The translations under genes were made by a program, and so were the position numbers. Positions 49,315 to 60,564 of a stretch of DNA of 64,000 bases are shown here, in pieces (positions within the stretch are counted from its first letter, which is position 1; every line of letters begins with the position of its first letter). The stretch lies in contig CM046853.1 of assembly GCA_025617745.1 (NCBI GenBank), forward strand, positions 11,176,974 to 11,240,973. The letters are read 5' to 3'. The stretch is from Heliocidaris erythrogramma (taxonomy: Eukaryota; Echinodermata; Echinoidea; Camarodonta; Echinometridae). Below the pieces are notes generated by a model. It made no database searches. It had not been told where the DNA came from and saw only the letters and a list, made by a program, of their open reading frames with translations.

Positions 49315-52009
49315 ATCATAGACAACAAACTATTTGTGATATATGTTTGTGCACTTTTTGGCACAAATAGAGAATAAAATTGTTAAGTTTGTAGATAACA
49401 GTTGTAATGTTAGAAAGAAATTTAGATTAAAGATACTTGTATATAACTTAATGAATGATTTTTGTATAACTGGATCAAACTTGTCTAAAGGAGAAATTTT
49501 TGTGGGAGAATTTTAAAGAAGGATATGTAGGCAGTGTTTCATGAGCTTATCTAATTGGAATTTAAAGTGAATTGCTGATTAATGTAAACCTTTCAGGCAC
49601 ATGTTTTGTTTCATATTTATTTTGACAAGTTTCAGAGAGCACCATAGATTCATTTATTCCCTCTTGGCAACCTTTTCGTCAAAAGGAGAGAGAGAAATAT
49701 ATCTACTTTCGGATTTATCCTTATCTCACTATTTGCAAATGAATACTGAAAGGTGCGGAAAATGTTAGTTATGACATAATTCATATTGAATTGGCTGAAG
49801 TAGCAAAAAGATGTTAGTGTCGGGAAATGCCATCCCAAATCAGGAGCATGACATTTTTGCAGAGGTCATTTCAACAACTTCCTTGTAAATATTTGCACTT
49901 TATAGAATGCTTTCCATCTGTGACTGTCCTTGACACAATTTGCTGAGACGCAGGGTTACCCCAAGCCAACTCTGACGTCAAACTCCGCAGCAGGCTTAAT
50001 GATTCGGGCTCTAGAGTGGGCTAGAAACGTGGCTTAACCACACTGTAGCTGAGTTGTGTTATTAATGTTGGTGCGACTGTTGATGATGTGATAATAATAG
50101 AGTACGGGCTATAGGCAGGCTAATATGGTGGTCTTTGATCGGTATGCTGCTGTAGTAATTGATACACGGTAGGCTCTTGATTAGGCATCAAGTAAAGAAT
50201 GAAATTAACGCTGTTGTTTCACTATAAAAAGGCCTTTGATTTTGTGTAAATTTGTCCAGACCTGTAATGATGTGTATAATGTTTGCGAAACGTGTGTGCT
50301 AGTTGACATGAAATATTGATTCTTCGATTTTATATATATAAAACGTCTGGGTAAATAAGTGATACAAAAATCGCCTTTACACCAACAGCTTTTGATATCT
50401 ATGTACAACTGAGATAAAATGTTCAGTGAAAGGTTATGTAATACATACAGTGAAAATGAAAATATGGATGGATGTGATTTACTTTGCATTGGAGCTACAA
50501 GTATATTTGTGTGATCTAACGCTGATGTGGAACTGTTAGCATTCTTAAGTTGATCATTAGGAATATTACACAGAGCTGTTTTTCTTCGTGTTTGTGTGTG
50601 TGGGAGGTTTAGCTATTCATCTTGTTAATGCTAAAGATAGTGGTAAAATTATTGTGTGGGCCTTGTTTGTATTCACTTGTTATTATGTTCATCCATTCCA
50701 CAAATTGAAATGATTGATCATTGAATTAACTCTATATTTGTTCGGGAATAGTCCAAAGGCAAGATGATAATGAAAGGTAATGTAATAAATTGTGGAATGA
50801 AATGTGGGGTAAGGTTGCCATATAAGAAAATTGAAAATCTAGTGAAATGACAAATGAAAATCTTTGCTTCATAATGTGTTTACCAGGATTCCAAAATATT
50901 CAAACTTATTAAAGATACAGTACATGTAATAATTTTGTAATGAGAAAATCATGCATAAAACAATGAATTTTAAAACCTATATCATGTTTCTGCCCTTCTC
51001 ATATATTATTTAAATTGAGGTGGTCTAAATAGTAAGAGTGCTGAATGTATCATTTCAAATTTGCATTGACTTTTATATCAAACATGAAATTACACAGAAT
51101 TCTTTTGACTCTGTGCAGCACTATAAAAATAGCAGTGAGGGTAAGTGAAATTTAACATGGATAAGCTATGCTCTAGAGTTATGCTCTAGATAACTCTGTT
51201 GCCAAGGATTGTCAATGAACATAAATATTGTGCAAGCAGACATCACAAAACATAACAAGCTCATCTGATATGTGGGGGTTGTAACACGAGACCTGAAAGG
51301 GAGATGGAAAGTTTCAAGAAAGACAATCAGCTTCAACATCATAAATACCCCACTGTTATCATCATTTTAGATCAGATTTATTTGCCTCGTTGATAAGGCT
51401 TATAAACAATGTTTATGGAAGAGTTTTATAGCTTCTCTGCTCCCGTCAAATCAAACTAAACATCAATAGACAGATGAAAATAGAGGGAACATCCGGCACA
51501 CATTCGTGCTGTTCTCTGCAGCATAGCATGCCTGCTGCAACGATAGAAGTGAGAGATCACGTTGCCTGTCAGCCCCACTCCAGCCCAGGCTTGCATGCCT
51601 GCGATCCAACGTCTGGTACTCTAGCTGTTCCTTCTATCTCGTGACGATGAAGGAAAGGAATGTTAGAGCAGAGGTTCGGCATTAAAGGGATATATCATGA
51701 GGAAGTTTGGAAACCAGACATCAGAGATACGTGTAGGCCTATACCTCAAATATCATTTATTGTTGTAGTGACTGTTGACTGATGACAAGGACTTAAATCT
51801 GCATCCACTGCTGGAAGCACCACATCACAAACCCTTGTCTAGATGCTGAACAAAATCTGATCAGTACAAGCATAGCCGGAAAATAGAAGTAAAAGATGCA
51901 TGGAAAGAAGATTGTTTCATAACTGAATATGCAGAATTTGTTATTGTTTATTATTTTGAGAAACTATGTTACATGGGTAATAATGATTATAATGTTTTTG
52001 AGAATGGCA

Positions 52010-52102
52010 TTATTTGTCTGTTTAGAGTTAAAAGGGCATTAAACATATCAAGATTTAAATTTACATGAAATCAACACTCTTCTGGCTCTTAACAGATGTT
52101 TT
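52010..52102. repeat. 85-bp palindrome family member (diverged)
   Basis: TTGTCTGTTTAGAG then AAAGGGCATTAAAC on the left; CACTCTTCTGGCTCTTAACAG on the right. The centre is AT-rich. Confidence 0.7.
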
Positions 52103-54031
52103 TTAAATGTATTTCAGGAAGTACATACATGGCGTTCTCAGAATGTTTCTTTAACATATAGTACACAATAGGCTACAGTCCATCCTGCAACAATAATAGA
52201 AAACATGTAGTGATTATAATGCAGCTAGTTTGAACACTGACAATCGTTTAAGGACAAAATGTTAACTTGTAGAATAGTTCCTTTAAGTTTAAAGCCATTT
52301 TACCCTCAGCCTGTTCAAGATGCAATTCATTACCTCTCAAGTCAAAAAAATGAGAAAAGTCATCAACTCCAGGCTAAAACCTCAACTTGAGGCCAGTAAA
52401 GACACACCCCTACACCACACATTGCCATCCTGCTAGTGCTCTGAATTTTCAATCAGTTAGCTATGTGACATGAATTATTCAAATCATACTCTAGACTGGG
52501 TGTCCCTTCATTTGGGCCAGGCTGAAATCTGATAGCCAATTTACAGAGAAGGAGGTACAGTAATTACATTTGCACTTTTTGGCTATGCAGTATCCTTGGA
52601 ATTAAATGTTGTATTTAAAGTTAAATTATTCACTTGATTTTCTTTTATTGAATTAATGACTCTACAAGATCATGCAGGACAGAAATATAGTTATTTTCAA
52701 GGTATATGCCAAAATGTGTGAGCGTTCTTATATGAAATAGTGAATCATTGTTTAATTGGTTTTATTATTTTCACACCACAGAATAAAAATGAAGCATTTT
52801 TCAAATGATACTCTAGTAAGTTAGTTCCCGCTTTTAGTTCCACATACTTCATCATTTTCCTCTTTAGCCAAGAGACTGCCGAAATTTAAGTATTTAAAAA
52901 AGAATTGAAACATGCAGTATACATGCATAATTAAAGCAGCAAAGACAATTTAGAAGAGAGATAATGAGATAGCTAGCTGTATTTATTCACACAGTAGATG
53001 CTTCATTCACAGAGCACAAACTGCAATACCATAATGGTATCATGCATGTTAACTGATGAGTCATTTTGCTGCATTATGAGTGGGGGTAGTGATAGACTAA
53101 TTGCTCTAATAAACCTGTCTGTAGATAAGCATGCTAGCATTGGTTGAGAGAATGCTAAATGATACAATCAATATATCATATAAGTATTATTCACATTGGT
53201 TGTATAATTCACATTGATTGTCGAGTATGACTACTATCTACTCGCCCACTTCTTCGCTAAACTGATTATGTGATTATGCCCTGACAGTTTGTGCTTCATG
53301 ATACTGCACTTTTGTGCAACAGTCATGTACTCTTTATGCCTGAAGTTTCATTGAATCTGCAGTGTTATTTTTCTGACTTATCTAAAATCTTATAATTATG
53401 AATATCCCCTCCCTTTGCGTGATTTATCTTGACGTGATTCTCACACTTATCTTGTGGAAATGTTTGAAAGGTATAATCATTGCATTAAAAGAGACTTTCA
53501 AGTTTGGATAAAGTGATTGTGTTTGTGGTCGGGGTGTTGAAAGTCTTTCCCACTGGGATTATAAAATAGCTGATTGCGTGCTAGGAGTTATACTCGAGGG
53601 AGATCAGAAATGATAGCAATGATGCCATAGCAATTCATCATTTTAACTGAAATGACATAACAAAAGTTAATAAGTAAATTGTAATAAAATGTTGGTGTTT
53701 GAATGAATGACAGTTTGATTCATGGATAATCTATGTAAGAAGATCTAGATTTAGATTTATCTTGTCATTTGTGTTCAAAGGAAGTAGTATTTGAAAAAAA
53801 AGTATTAATGAATGTTCAGGTTTTGAAAGTTACGGATGTAAGAATGACTAAGAATTAATATATTAATATATTTGAGATGTATGGAGAAAGTTTGAATTAA
53901 ACTGGTAATGTAAAATATGTGGGAATATTTATATTTTTAAGTTAATAAGAAATATGACAAGTATAGTAACACATTAAATATATTAGAGGTATTGCTCTCT
54001 GTTTTCTCCATATTCGTTGACGTGATATATA

Positions 54032-55027
54032 CAGTGCATCCCAGAAAAAATGAAACCCTAAAACAAAGGCTTATTGTGAACAAGCTATGTGCTGTATGAA
54101 TATAATTCTTTCTTTTTCATGAAGTAGAAGTAATATGCTTTCAAAAGATATCTTGATGGAATTAATCCATTCATATTTCACAGAGTAACATTGTTTTGAA
54201 AATGGCATATAAAAATCTGTTTGTGCCAAATTTTGGTAAATCTGTGAAAACGTCAGTATCATGTGGGAACATGATGTAACGTGTGAGGGAAATGTAAACT
54301 TTAAAATATATGATGCCCAAGATTCCCATTGTGTGATAATATGCATTCAATTAGAACTTTCATAAAAGTTCTATGGCCGCGGGTGGCAGGGGCGTACACC
54401 CTGGATTTTCTCTAGTCAATCAAATGAAAAAAAGGTGCCACTCTTGTTATGGAAAAGATGAACATCCTGATGTGGAAAACTGCCATAATCTGGTATTTTT
54501 CCTGTCTTATGTGCCCTTTATACCATACTTTATCATCAGATGACAATGGAATGTGCCCCTTACTTTATTTTTTTAATGAAAATATCACCTTGCTCTCTGC
54601 TTTGTTCTTTAAAGAATTTACAATTTTGAACAATGCAAAAACTGATGTCCATGATGATTGCAAGTACCATTTCAATACAAAATAGGGCCTTTCTTGAATC
54701 CTTTTTATGATAAGGGAAGTATCCTTATCCTCATTATAAGAAAAAGCACATGAGAGAAATCTTCTCACTGGGTTTTAAATGTTATGTTTCCTTTGGGTCA
54801 TGTTCGCATGTGATCCTAACGTTTTCATGGTCTCACCCAAATCTGGCACAAGTGAATTTCTCCATGTCATTTTCAAAATGATGCAGCTTGGTAAAGCATG
54901 TACTTAGGAATGCATTTGAAATCAGAACACTTCTATTTATGGAAAACAGATAAGGGCAGTCATGCAGCACATAGTTTGGTCGTAATATCCTTTTGTTGTA
55001 GAGTTTCATTTTATCTGGGATGCACTG
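54032..55027. mobile_element. Mariner-like non-autonomous element, TA target site
   Basis: The left end CAGTGCATCCCAGAAAAAAT follows TA (54030-54031). The right end TTTTATCTGGGATGCACTG precedes TA (55028-55029). The terminal words match the element at 21564 (CAGTGCRTCCCA). The 996-bp interior has short open frames only. It seems to be an inactive relative of the same group. Confidence 0.85.
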
Positions 55028-55124
55028 TAGATTTCGCGATTAAAATTTAATTAATACAATAATATGGTCTGATTTACCCAGGTTTGCCACATCAGTCTGT
55101 GTCAAAAGTTATTGCAGCATTTCC

Positions 55125-55280
55125 AGGTACCATTTTATTGATGCACACGTGGGTTGAGAGGGACATATATGTGGGTTAAAATCCATGTCTAAAGATGTAA
55201 GCACTGAGCAGGGATCAAACCCAGGACCACTCTTAGTCAAGAGTCAAGAGTCTTCTCCAATATCCCACTGTTCTCCCACA
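55125..55280 (-). mobile_element. tRNA-derived SINE, copy 2
   Basis: On the minus strand: an A-box-like TGGGATATTGGAG (complement of about 55255-55267), then GGTTTGATCCC B-box (complement of 55211-55221), then GCTCAGTGC, and near the 3' side AATGGTACCTGG. The layout matches copy 1 at 8097-8345. Confidence 0.6.
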
Positions 55281-56022
55281 CACTCTCCTCTTGGCAGTAG
55301 CCTATAGGATGCTTTTCCTTTTAGCTGGTCAGTTGAGTTTGTTATTAAACTGTAATCAATACATTTATAGGATTAAAAGACTGGTCCACTTGAGGCAATC
55401 AATACTACTCACATAGGCAGTAAATCAGTATGGCCAGATAAATGACACACCTCAGCTCTACATGTACATCTACATCTACCGGTATATAGCTGGATTTGCA
55501 TATGGATAGAGGTCATCTAAGGAGATAATATGCTTTGTTTGGAGAGACTTACACATATTTTTATCTGAATCTTGATATGTTAATCTTTATTTAGACGTTT
55601 GCCTTCATATCCCCTATTCAATACCCCTCCCCCCCAAAAAAAAATCCCCCAAAATCATAGTGTAATATTTAAAACACTAAAGGCTACATTAGGTGGACAG
55701 TTTTTGTCTTGTTTCTATGATGTGGTGTCCACCAAATGTACCAAGTGTGTACCTAATATAGGGGTTCCTATTCTGACAAAATAAACGCCATTGTTGTGTG
55801 TCCTCCTAATGTACCCTTTAGTAAAATATACATTTATTTCAAAGTAAATGAGACTGTATTGAATCATACATAGTACTCTTGGATACACATGTGCATGTTT
55901 AAGATGTGTTTGTTGTAGAGATGTACTAGAACATTTAAATTTTGTTCTAGAAATCATTGAAATACAATTTTAAATGCTTTCTGCCAAAGTAGAATATTTG
56001 ATTGGCAAGCTAATGTGTTTAA

Positions 56023-56112
56023 ATGGCTACTTAAAGTGTGGATGATCAAGTACCTGTGTTATAAATAGTTGTAACACAGGTACTTGATCATTCTGCAGAA
56101 TTAAGTAGCCAT
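56023..56112. repeat. 90-bp palindrome, GATCAAGTACCTGTGTTA arms
   Basis: ATGGCTACTTAA and GATGATCAAGTACCTGTGTT on the left; AACACAGGTACTTGATCATT and TTAAGTAGCCAT on the right. The loop is about 10 bases. It is not the same sequence family as the 85-bp palindromes. Confidence 0.85.
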
Positions 56113-56251
56113 CCATTTTGAAAAAAAACCATGGAGTATGACAGAGAAGCCATATTTCTTCCAATCTAATTAAACCACAATGGCATATACTGCTTGTCTT
56201 CAAGCTTTCTTGTAAACCCGAAGCAGGCTGTTCGCTGCATCTTAATATGAG

Positions 56252-56266
56252 GTTTCCATAGCAACC
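56252..56266 (+). promoter_or_regulatory. Candidate RFX X-box
   Basis: GTTTCCATAGCAACC matches the RFX palindrome pattern (GTTNCC AT RGCAAC). This is the second such site in the introns of this gene. Function inferred only. Confidence 0.3.
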
Positions 56267-57009
56267 AGATACTCTCGTTTGTATGCATGTGTAGACTTGA
56301 AGAAGGTTTTTACTTGTGAAGCATAGCATGGTTGTCCTCAACTCATGTAAAGCATGCCGGTGTGTGCATGTGTGTGTATACATGTGTATACATACAGTAC
56401 CATACTTTATTCTACAATGCTCAACTTGCATTAGGAGATGGTTGCCTTAAAAAATAAACCCTCTGAGGACATTTTTATGCCTTTCTGCTTGAAATGCTTC
56501 AGATAATATACTATCAAAATGCTTCTGAAGCATTTTATTGCTTGGTCTATCAAGTGTTTATTGATTTAGAATAAATAAAAAATAAAATTTTATTGGGGAT
56601 CTTGTTTGAGTGTTAACATAAATAGAACAGTTCACAAATGCATTTAAATATTATGGATGCCTCTTTTTCAGTAGTTAGAAGAGACAACTCTAATGCTTGC
56701 CTGACATAGTATCATCTAATGCATGAATATTGTAGTACAACCTTTACTCCCACTATCTCATTTCAAGGATGGATGAATGCTAGAGTTTGTTGCTAGGAAT
56801 TATGTATCAATTTGAATACTATATAGTGAATCGGCTCACACTTTCAGTTGTAGCTGTTAGAATTCTATGTCAGGATGAAAAAGAAAAATGCAGATATTAC
56901 ATATTGTTTTGATAAAAGGAAAGACAACATGAACCATGAATTCTGCATATTTGTAGCACAAGCTCTGCCATAGTCATAAGGGGAAAACATAAGAAGTTTG
57001 CGGGGTATA

Positions 57010-57136
57010 GAAGGGGCAGAGAAGGAGAAAGAGAGGGGGAAAGAAAGAGAGAGAGAGAGAGAGAGGGAGGAGAGACAGAGAGAGCGGAGAGAGAGGGGAG
57101 ACAGAAATAAAAAGAGACAGACAGAAAGGGAGAGAA
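57010..57136. repeat. GA-rich purine tract, left of the MITE
   Basis: Imperfect (GA)n. It appears to continue at 57874 after the Tigger-like element, suggesting that one tract was split by the insertion. Confidence 0.9.
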
Positions 57137-57139
57137 ATA

Positions 57140-57871
57140 CAGTCAACCTTGCCTCAGTCGATCATGACGGGACTGAGTGAAATGCGTCGACATAGGCGAT
57201 TTTCGACTTGTGCGGAAGTCGAAGAAAATCCGACTTACACGTGAATATATAACACGGGGACGTCGCGGTGCAGACTGTGGCCGGCGGCTCGGCGGTTTGA
57301 TCGACTGGGAGTTCTCATCACATAATGTGCCGACATCGAGAAAATAAGAACATACATGTACTGTACCTTTCATGTACCCAGTATATTACTTCACACTCCT
57401 GTTACAAGTTGGACAATAAAGAATAAAACCAGACACGTCCAGTGATTAATTTCAATGTATTAAATCCTCCCTTACATCCCTTTATATGCACATGGCCATG
57501 AAGGCAATAAAACTGCATGCAGGTACGGCGTCCGGCCGGCCGTGCAAACATGACTAACACATGACATTTTGTTCTTCACATGAGAGCGTGAGAGAGTGCG
57601 CGAAAGAGGACGCGGAGATCACGCCAGCAAGTCGGAATTTTTGTAAACAAAATCGGCTTGTGGCAGTTTCAACAATGATTGATTTCACATGTTTTTTTAA
57701 TGGAATTGTCCTGAGAATTTGATCGATTTAGGCGAGTATTCGACCTACAAAAATCGACTTGGACAAAGGATTAACACACGTAAGTGTATGAGGATAAATT
57801 GGAACTTTTTATTTACATCGACTTGAGCAACTATTCAACACATGCGATGTTGACTTAAGCGAGGTTGACTG
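57140..57871. mobile_element. Tigger/pogo-like MITE, long copy, TA target site
   Basis: Ends CAGTCAACCTTGCCTCAGTC and GACTTAAGCGAGGTTGACTG, flanked by TA at 57138-57139 and 57872-57873. Its 732-bp interior includes about 320 bp that copy 1 (4551-4963) lacks, between GACATAGG… and CATTTTGTTCTTCACATG. No transposase frame is evident. Confidence 0.9.
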
Positions 57872-57873
57872 TA

Positions 57874-58050
57874 GAAAGAAAGAGGAATATATATTGAACT
57901 AGGGAAAGGACATGGAAGAGGAGGAGAGAGAGAGAGAGAGAGTCACAGTAAATGATAAAAACCAAGTAAAAGCAAGACATAAAGATATAGAAATAAAGAA
58001 AGACATGAATATATATAGAAAAAGGGAGAGAGAGAGAATGAGAGCTAGAG
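57874..58050. repeat. GA-rich purine tract, right of the MITE
   Basis: Includes (GA)n at about 57922-57942. It probably represents the other half of the tract at 57010-57136. Confidence 0.85.
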
Positions 58051-58932
58051 GGCAGGAGAAAGTGAGATTTAACAATAGAAAGGTAAAGAGAAAAAGGAAA
58101 AACATGAAGATAACAGTGACACAAGCAGGAAGTCAGGGAGTTTAAATTAAATGATGTGGAAATCAAATAAAGCAAATTTTATATCAAGTGTTATGCTTAT
58201 TGCTCTGTAGTGAAATGAAAGAAGAATGTAAAAGATCATGTAGCTCCTCTATGTCAATAACCAAAATACTTCAGTTCTCATGTTGAATATGAAAACAAAA
58301 TCTTTTCTTTTGAGTGTGATCACTGATGGGTAAACTAACAGGCTGCCAGAAAAAAAATAACCTGCCCTACTTTCAAGCTGAATTTGACCATTGCTTTATT
58401 GATGTATGCAAAACAAGGCACCTCCATGAGCAGGCAACTGATGTAAACAAGGGAAAGACGGCAATAGAAATCAGAATTTCACTTTTAATCAATACAAAGC
58501 TGTATAAAAATACACTGAAGAATTGCATCATGTCTCTGGCACTGTCTCATTCTTAGTCCTCTGAAATTAAAAAAAATCCCACATCAAAGTAAGTGCTGTT
58601 TTGAAAATACATTAGCATTTCTAATAATCTTGATGATATTTTTGTATGTTTGAGAAAGAATATTTGCAATCAATGTTCTTTGTTTCAGTAAGATATATGA
58701 AGTGTAATTTGCCAAGAGAAAAAATTGAAGTGATGATTTAGTGGTATTCTAAAGTACTGAATTCCAGAGTAGAACTGATTTACATATTTGTACATGTAAT
58801 TGCTCATAATGGTTTTGATAAAAGTACAAATTTACAATAATCATTGCCAGTATCTCACATATTTCATGGAATACAATCTACCTTGAAATTTCAGTACGAT
58901 GATGCGCAATATATTTTACATGTGTGATATGT

Positions 58933-59203
58933 CAGTGGCGTATCCAGGGGGTGGCACAACAGGCGCTCGCCCCCCCTGTTGGCCGTCGTAAAAAAAAAAA
59001 AAAACTAGCAAAAAAAAAAAAAAGTTCATTAAATAGGCTTCAAAATTGGTCACATATAGGATTATTTTGCATCTCAGCCCTTCTTCAGAAGCAAAAATTT
59101 TCCAAAGGGGAGGGGGCACCCCCTCCCCTTAGACCCCTCCCCCAGGACGGCGATCAATAATGCCTGGCGCCCCCCCTATTGGGAAATCCTGGATACGCCC
59201 CTG
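58933..59203. mobile_element. hAT-type MITE 1
   Basis: Ends CAGTGGCGTATCCAGGGG and CCTGGATACGCCCCTG. GATATGT lies directly outside both ends (58926-58932 and 59204-59210), consistent with a hAT target duplication (usually 8 bp, one position diverged). The interior has two A-runs and CCCCTCCCC-rich sequence. Non-coding. Confidence 0.85.
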
Positions 59204-59646
59204 GATATGTTCTACATTTTCTTCCAACTTAGAGTTGATATAACCTTTATACTACATTAGTATGTGTGCTTCCATACATCTACACTGTCAAGTACGTAAT
59301 GACTTCATGAAAGAAATTTATAATTACAAAACAATGTCCTCGATCAATAATTCATTGAAGGTGACCTTGACGAGCATGCCTTGATCACCACCTTATGCTT
59401 CTCAGATTCTGCCATGTTGAAGAGGAAATGTGTATGATCCACATTTATTATTCATCTCAAAACAGCTTGCTATTTACTTTTGGGTGTCTTTGCTCCTTCG
59501 ACGTCATAGATATTGATTGGTTATAATTGATTACAATCAATTAGACCTAGGGTTCATTCAGGTTGAGACTGTTTTATATTTCTGTCCTGATTGGGGAATT
59601 ATGAATGGCATTGTTTTTTAGGAAAATATCTTGGTATGGTGTCTTA

Positions 59647-59986
59647 CAGTGGCGCAAATCCATTTTAAACAACATGATTTAACTTTTGTCTGAAAATTTT
59701 TTGACAACCAAAAAAAATAAATTCTCTGACAAGGAAGCAAAAAAAAAAAAAGGGTATCACATTTTGGGGGTCAAGTTTCCCTCCAAAACTCTCTGACAAG
59801 CAAAAAAAAAAAAAAAAGTTATCACATTTTTGGGGTTTACTTTTCCTCAAAAATTCTCGGACAAGCAAAAAAAAAAAGAAGAAAAAAGTCTTATTCCTGA
59901 ATTTGTGGGGGGGGGGGGGGCATTGGCCTATCTTCAAAAAGGTGGGGGGAAATGTCCCCCTGCGCCCCTTTGGATTTGCGCCCATG
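59647..59986. mobile_element. hAT-type MITE 2 with internal tandem repeats
   Basis: Ends CAGTGGCGCAAATCCA and TGGATTTGCGCCCATG. The perfect 8-bp target duplication GTGTCTTA is at 59639-59646 and 59987-59994. Inside are three ~62-bp units of TCTGACAAG, an A-run, then ATCACATTTT-GGGGTCAA. Runs of A and G dominate. Confidence 0.9.
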
Positions 59987-60138
59987 GTGTCTTATCAGCT
60001 TGAAGAAAGAACTGAAGATTAGGTGTCAACACTAAAACAAAATCCTCTCCTATATATATATTATTGTTTTTTATTTCCTTTGAACCCTGCTATTAGGACC
60101 TGACTTCTAAGTCATATACTTCTGCAGATAAGATCAAT

Positions 60139-60223
60139 ATATCGTCTGTTTGGAGCCAGAAGGGCATTTACTCGTATACTTTAACACAGAGTTTACGCCC
60201 TTCTGGCTTTCAACAGACGATAT
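60139..60223. repeat. 85-bp palindrome family member (reference copy)
   Basis: ATATCGTCTGTTTGGAGCC at the left, CAACAGACGATAT at the right. Inner arms AGAAGGGCATTTACTC and GAGTTTACGCCCTTCTGGCT close on a GTATACTTTAACACA centre. Seven copies plus one degenerate copy lie in the introns at 8603, 15099, 16712, 23256, 36295, 49229, 52010 and here. They have no coding capacity, and the ends are imperfectly conserved. Confidence 0.9.
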
Positions 60224-60424
60224 GTAAAGACATTTATAGTAGAAATAAGCAAAAGTAATCCATTGGCATAAATACAGATTTATTTCATGCAACCATGTTT
60301 ATCTCAAATTCTCTTTCCAGCAAGTATGTACACCTTTTTATCTGTAATATAAATTCATCAGTATGATTGGTACTCTTGATCTAAAACTTGTCTTCGTTTT
60401 TTGCATTTTCTTTATCTGCTGCAG

Positions 60425-60564
60425 GAATACGTTGAATATGCCTTTCTCATCATCTTTCTGATTGAGGCTCTGCTGAAGATATGTGCCCAAGGCTTTCTCT
60501 TCCATCCAGGCGCGTATCTACGAAACGGATGGAATATATTAGATTTTCTCATCGTAGCTGTAGG
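60425..60564 (+). CDS. Cav1 exon 4: IS2 and start of IS3
   Basis: 140 bases between CTGCAG (60424) and GTAAGG (60565). It encodes [40 protein letters not shown] and FLIVAV plus two bases of Gly. That is IS2, the short IS2-IS3 linker and the first part of IS3. The acidic residue of IS2 (in LIEALLK) and the Asp of IS3 (NGWNILD), which form the countercharge cluster with S4 arginines in this family, are both present. Continuous in phase with exons 3 and 5. Confidence 0.97.

Larger units (their letters stand above)
35578..60424 (+). other. Intron 3, 24.8 kb, GT-AG
   Basis: GTAAGT donor at 35578, CTGCAG acceptor at 60424. Apart from listed elements, the stretches at about 38630-42470, 42790-44210, 45560-48040, 49320-52000, 52110-54030 and 58060-58930 are AT-rich with no recognised gene. 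GC-richer, repeat-poor patches at about 43320-43610, 49950-50060 and 51470-51660 are possible regulatory DNA only by composition. Confidence 0.93.

Noticed and set aside
56027-56431. 134-codon minus-strand frame
   Set aside because: It runs through the 90-bp palindrome and a (TG)n-like stretch, with no domain; most likely chance.
59665-59985. 106-codon minus-strand frame with poly-Phe
   Set aside because: Artefact of A-runs within hAT MITE 2.
26670-60223. CRISPR array
   Set aside because: The repeated palindromes are dispersed, irregularly spaced and lie in animal introns; no direct-repeat/spacer structure.
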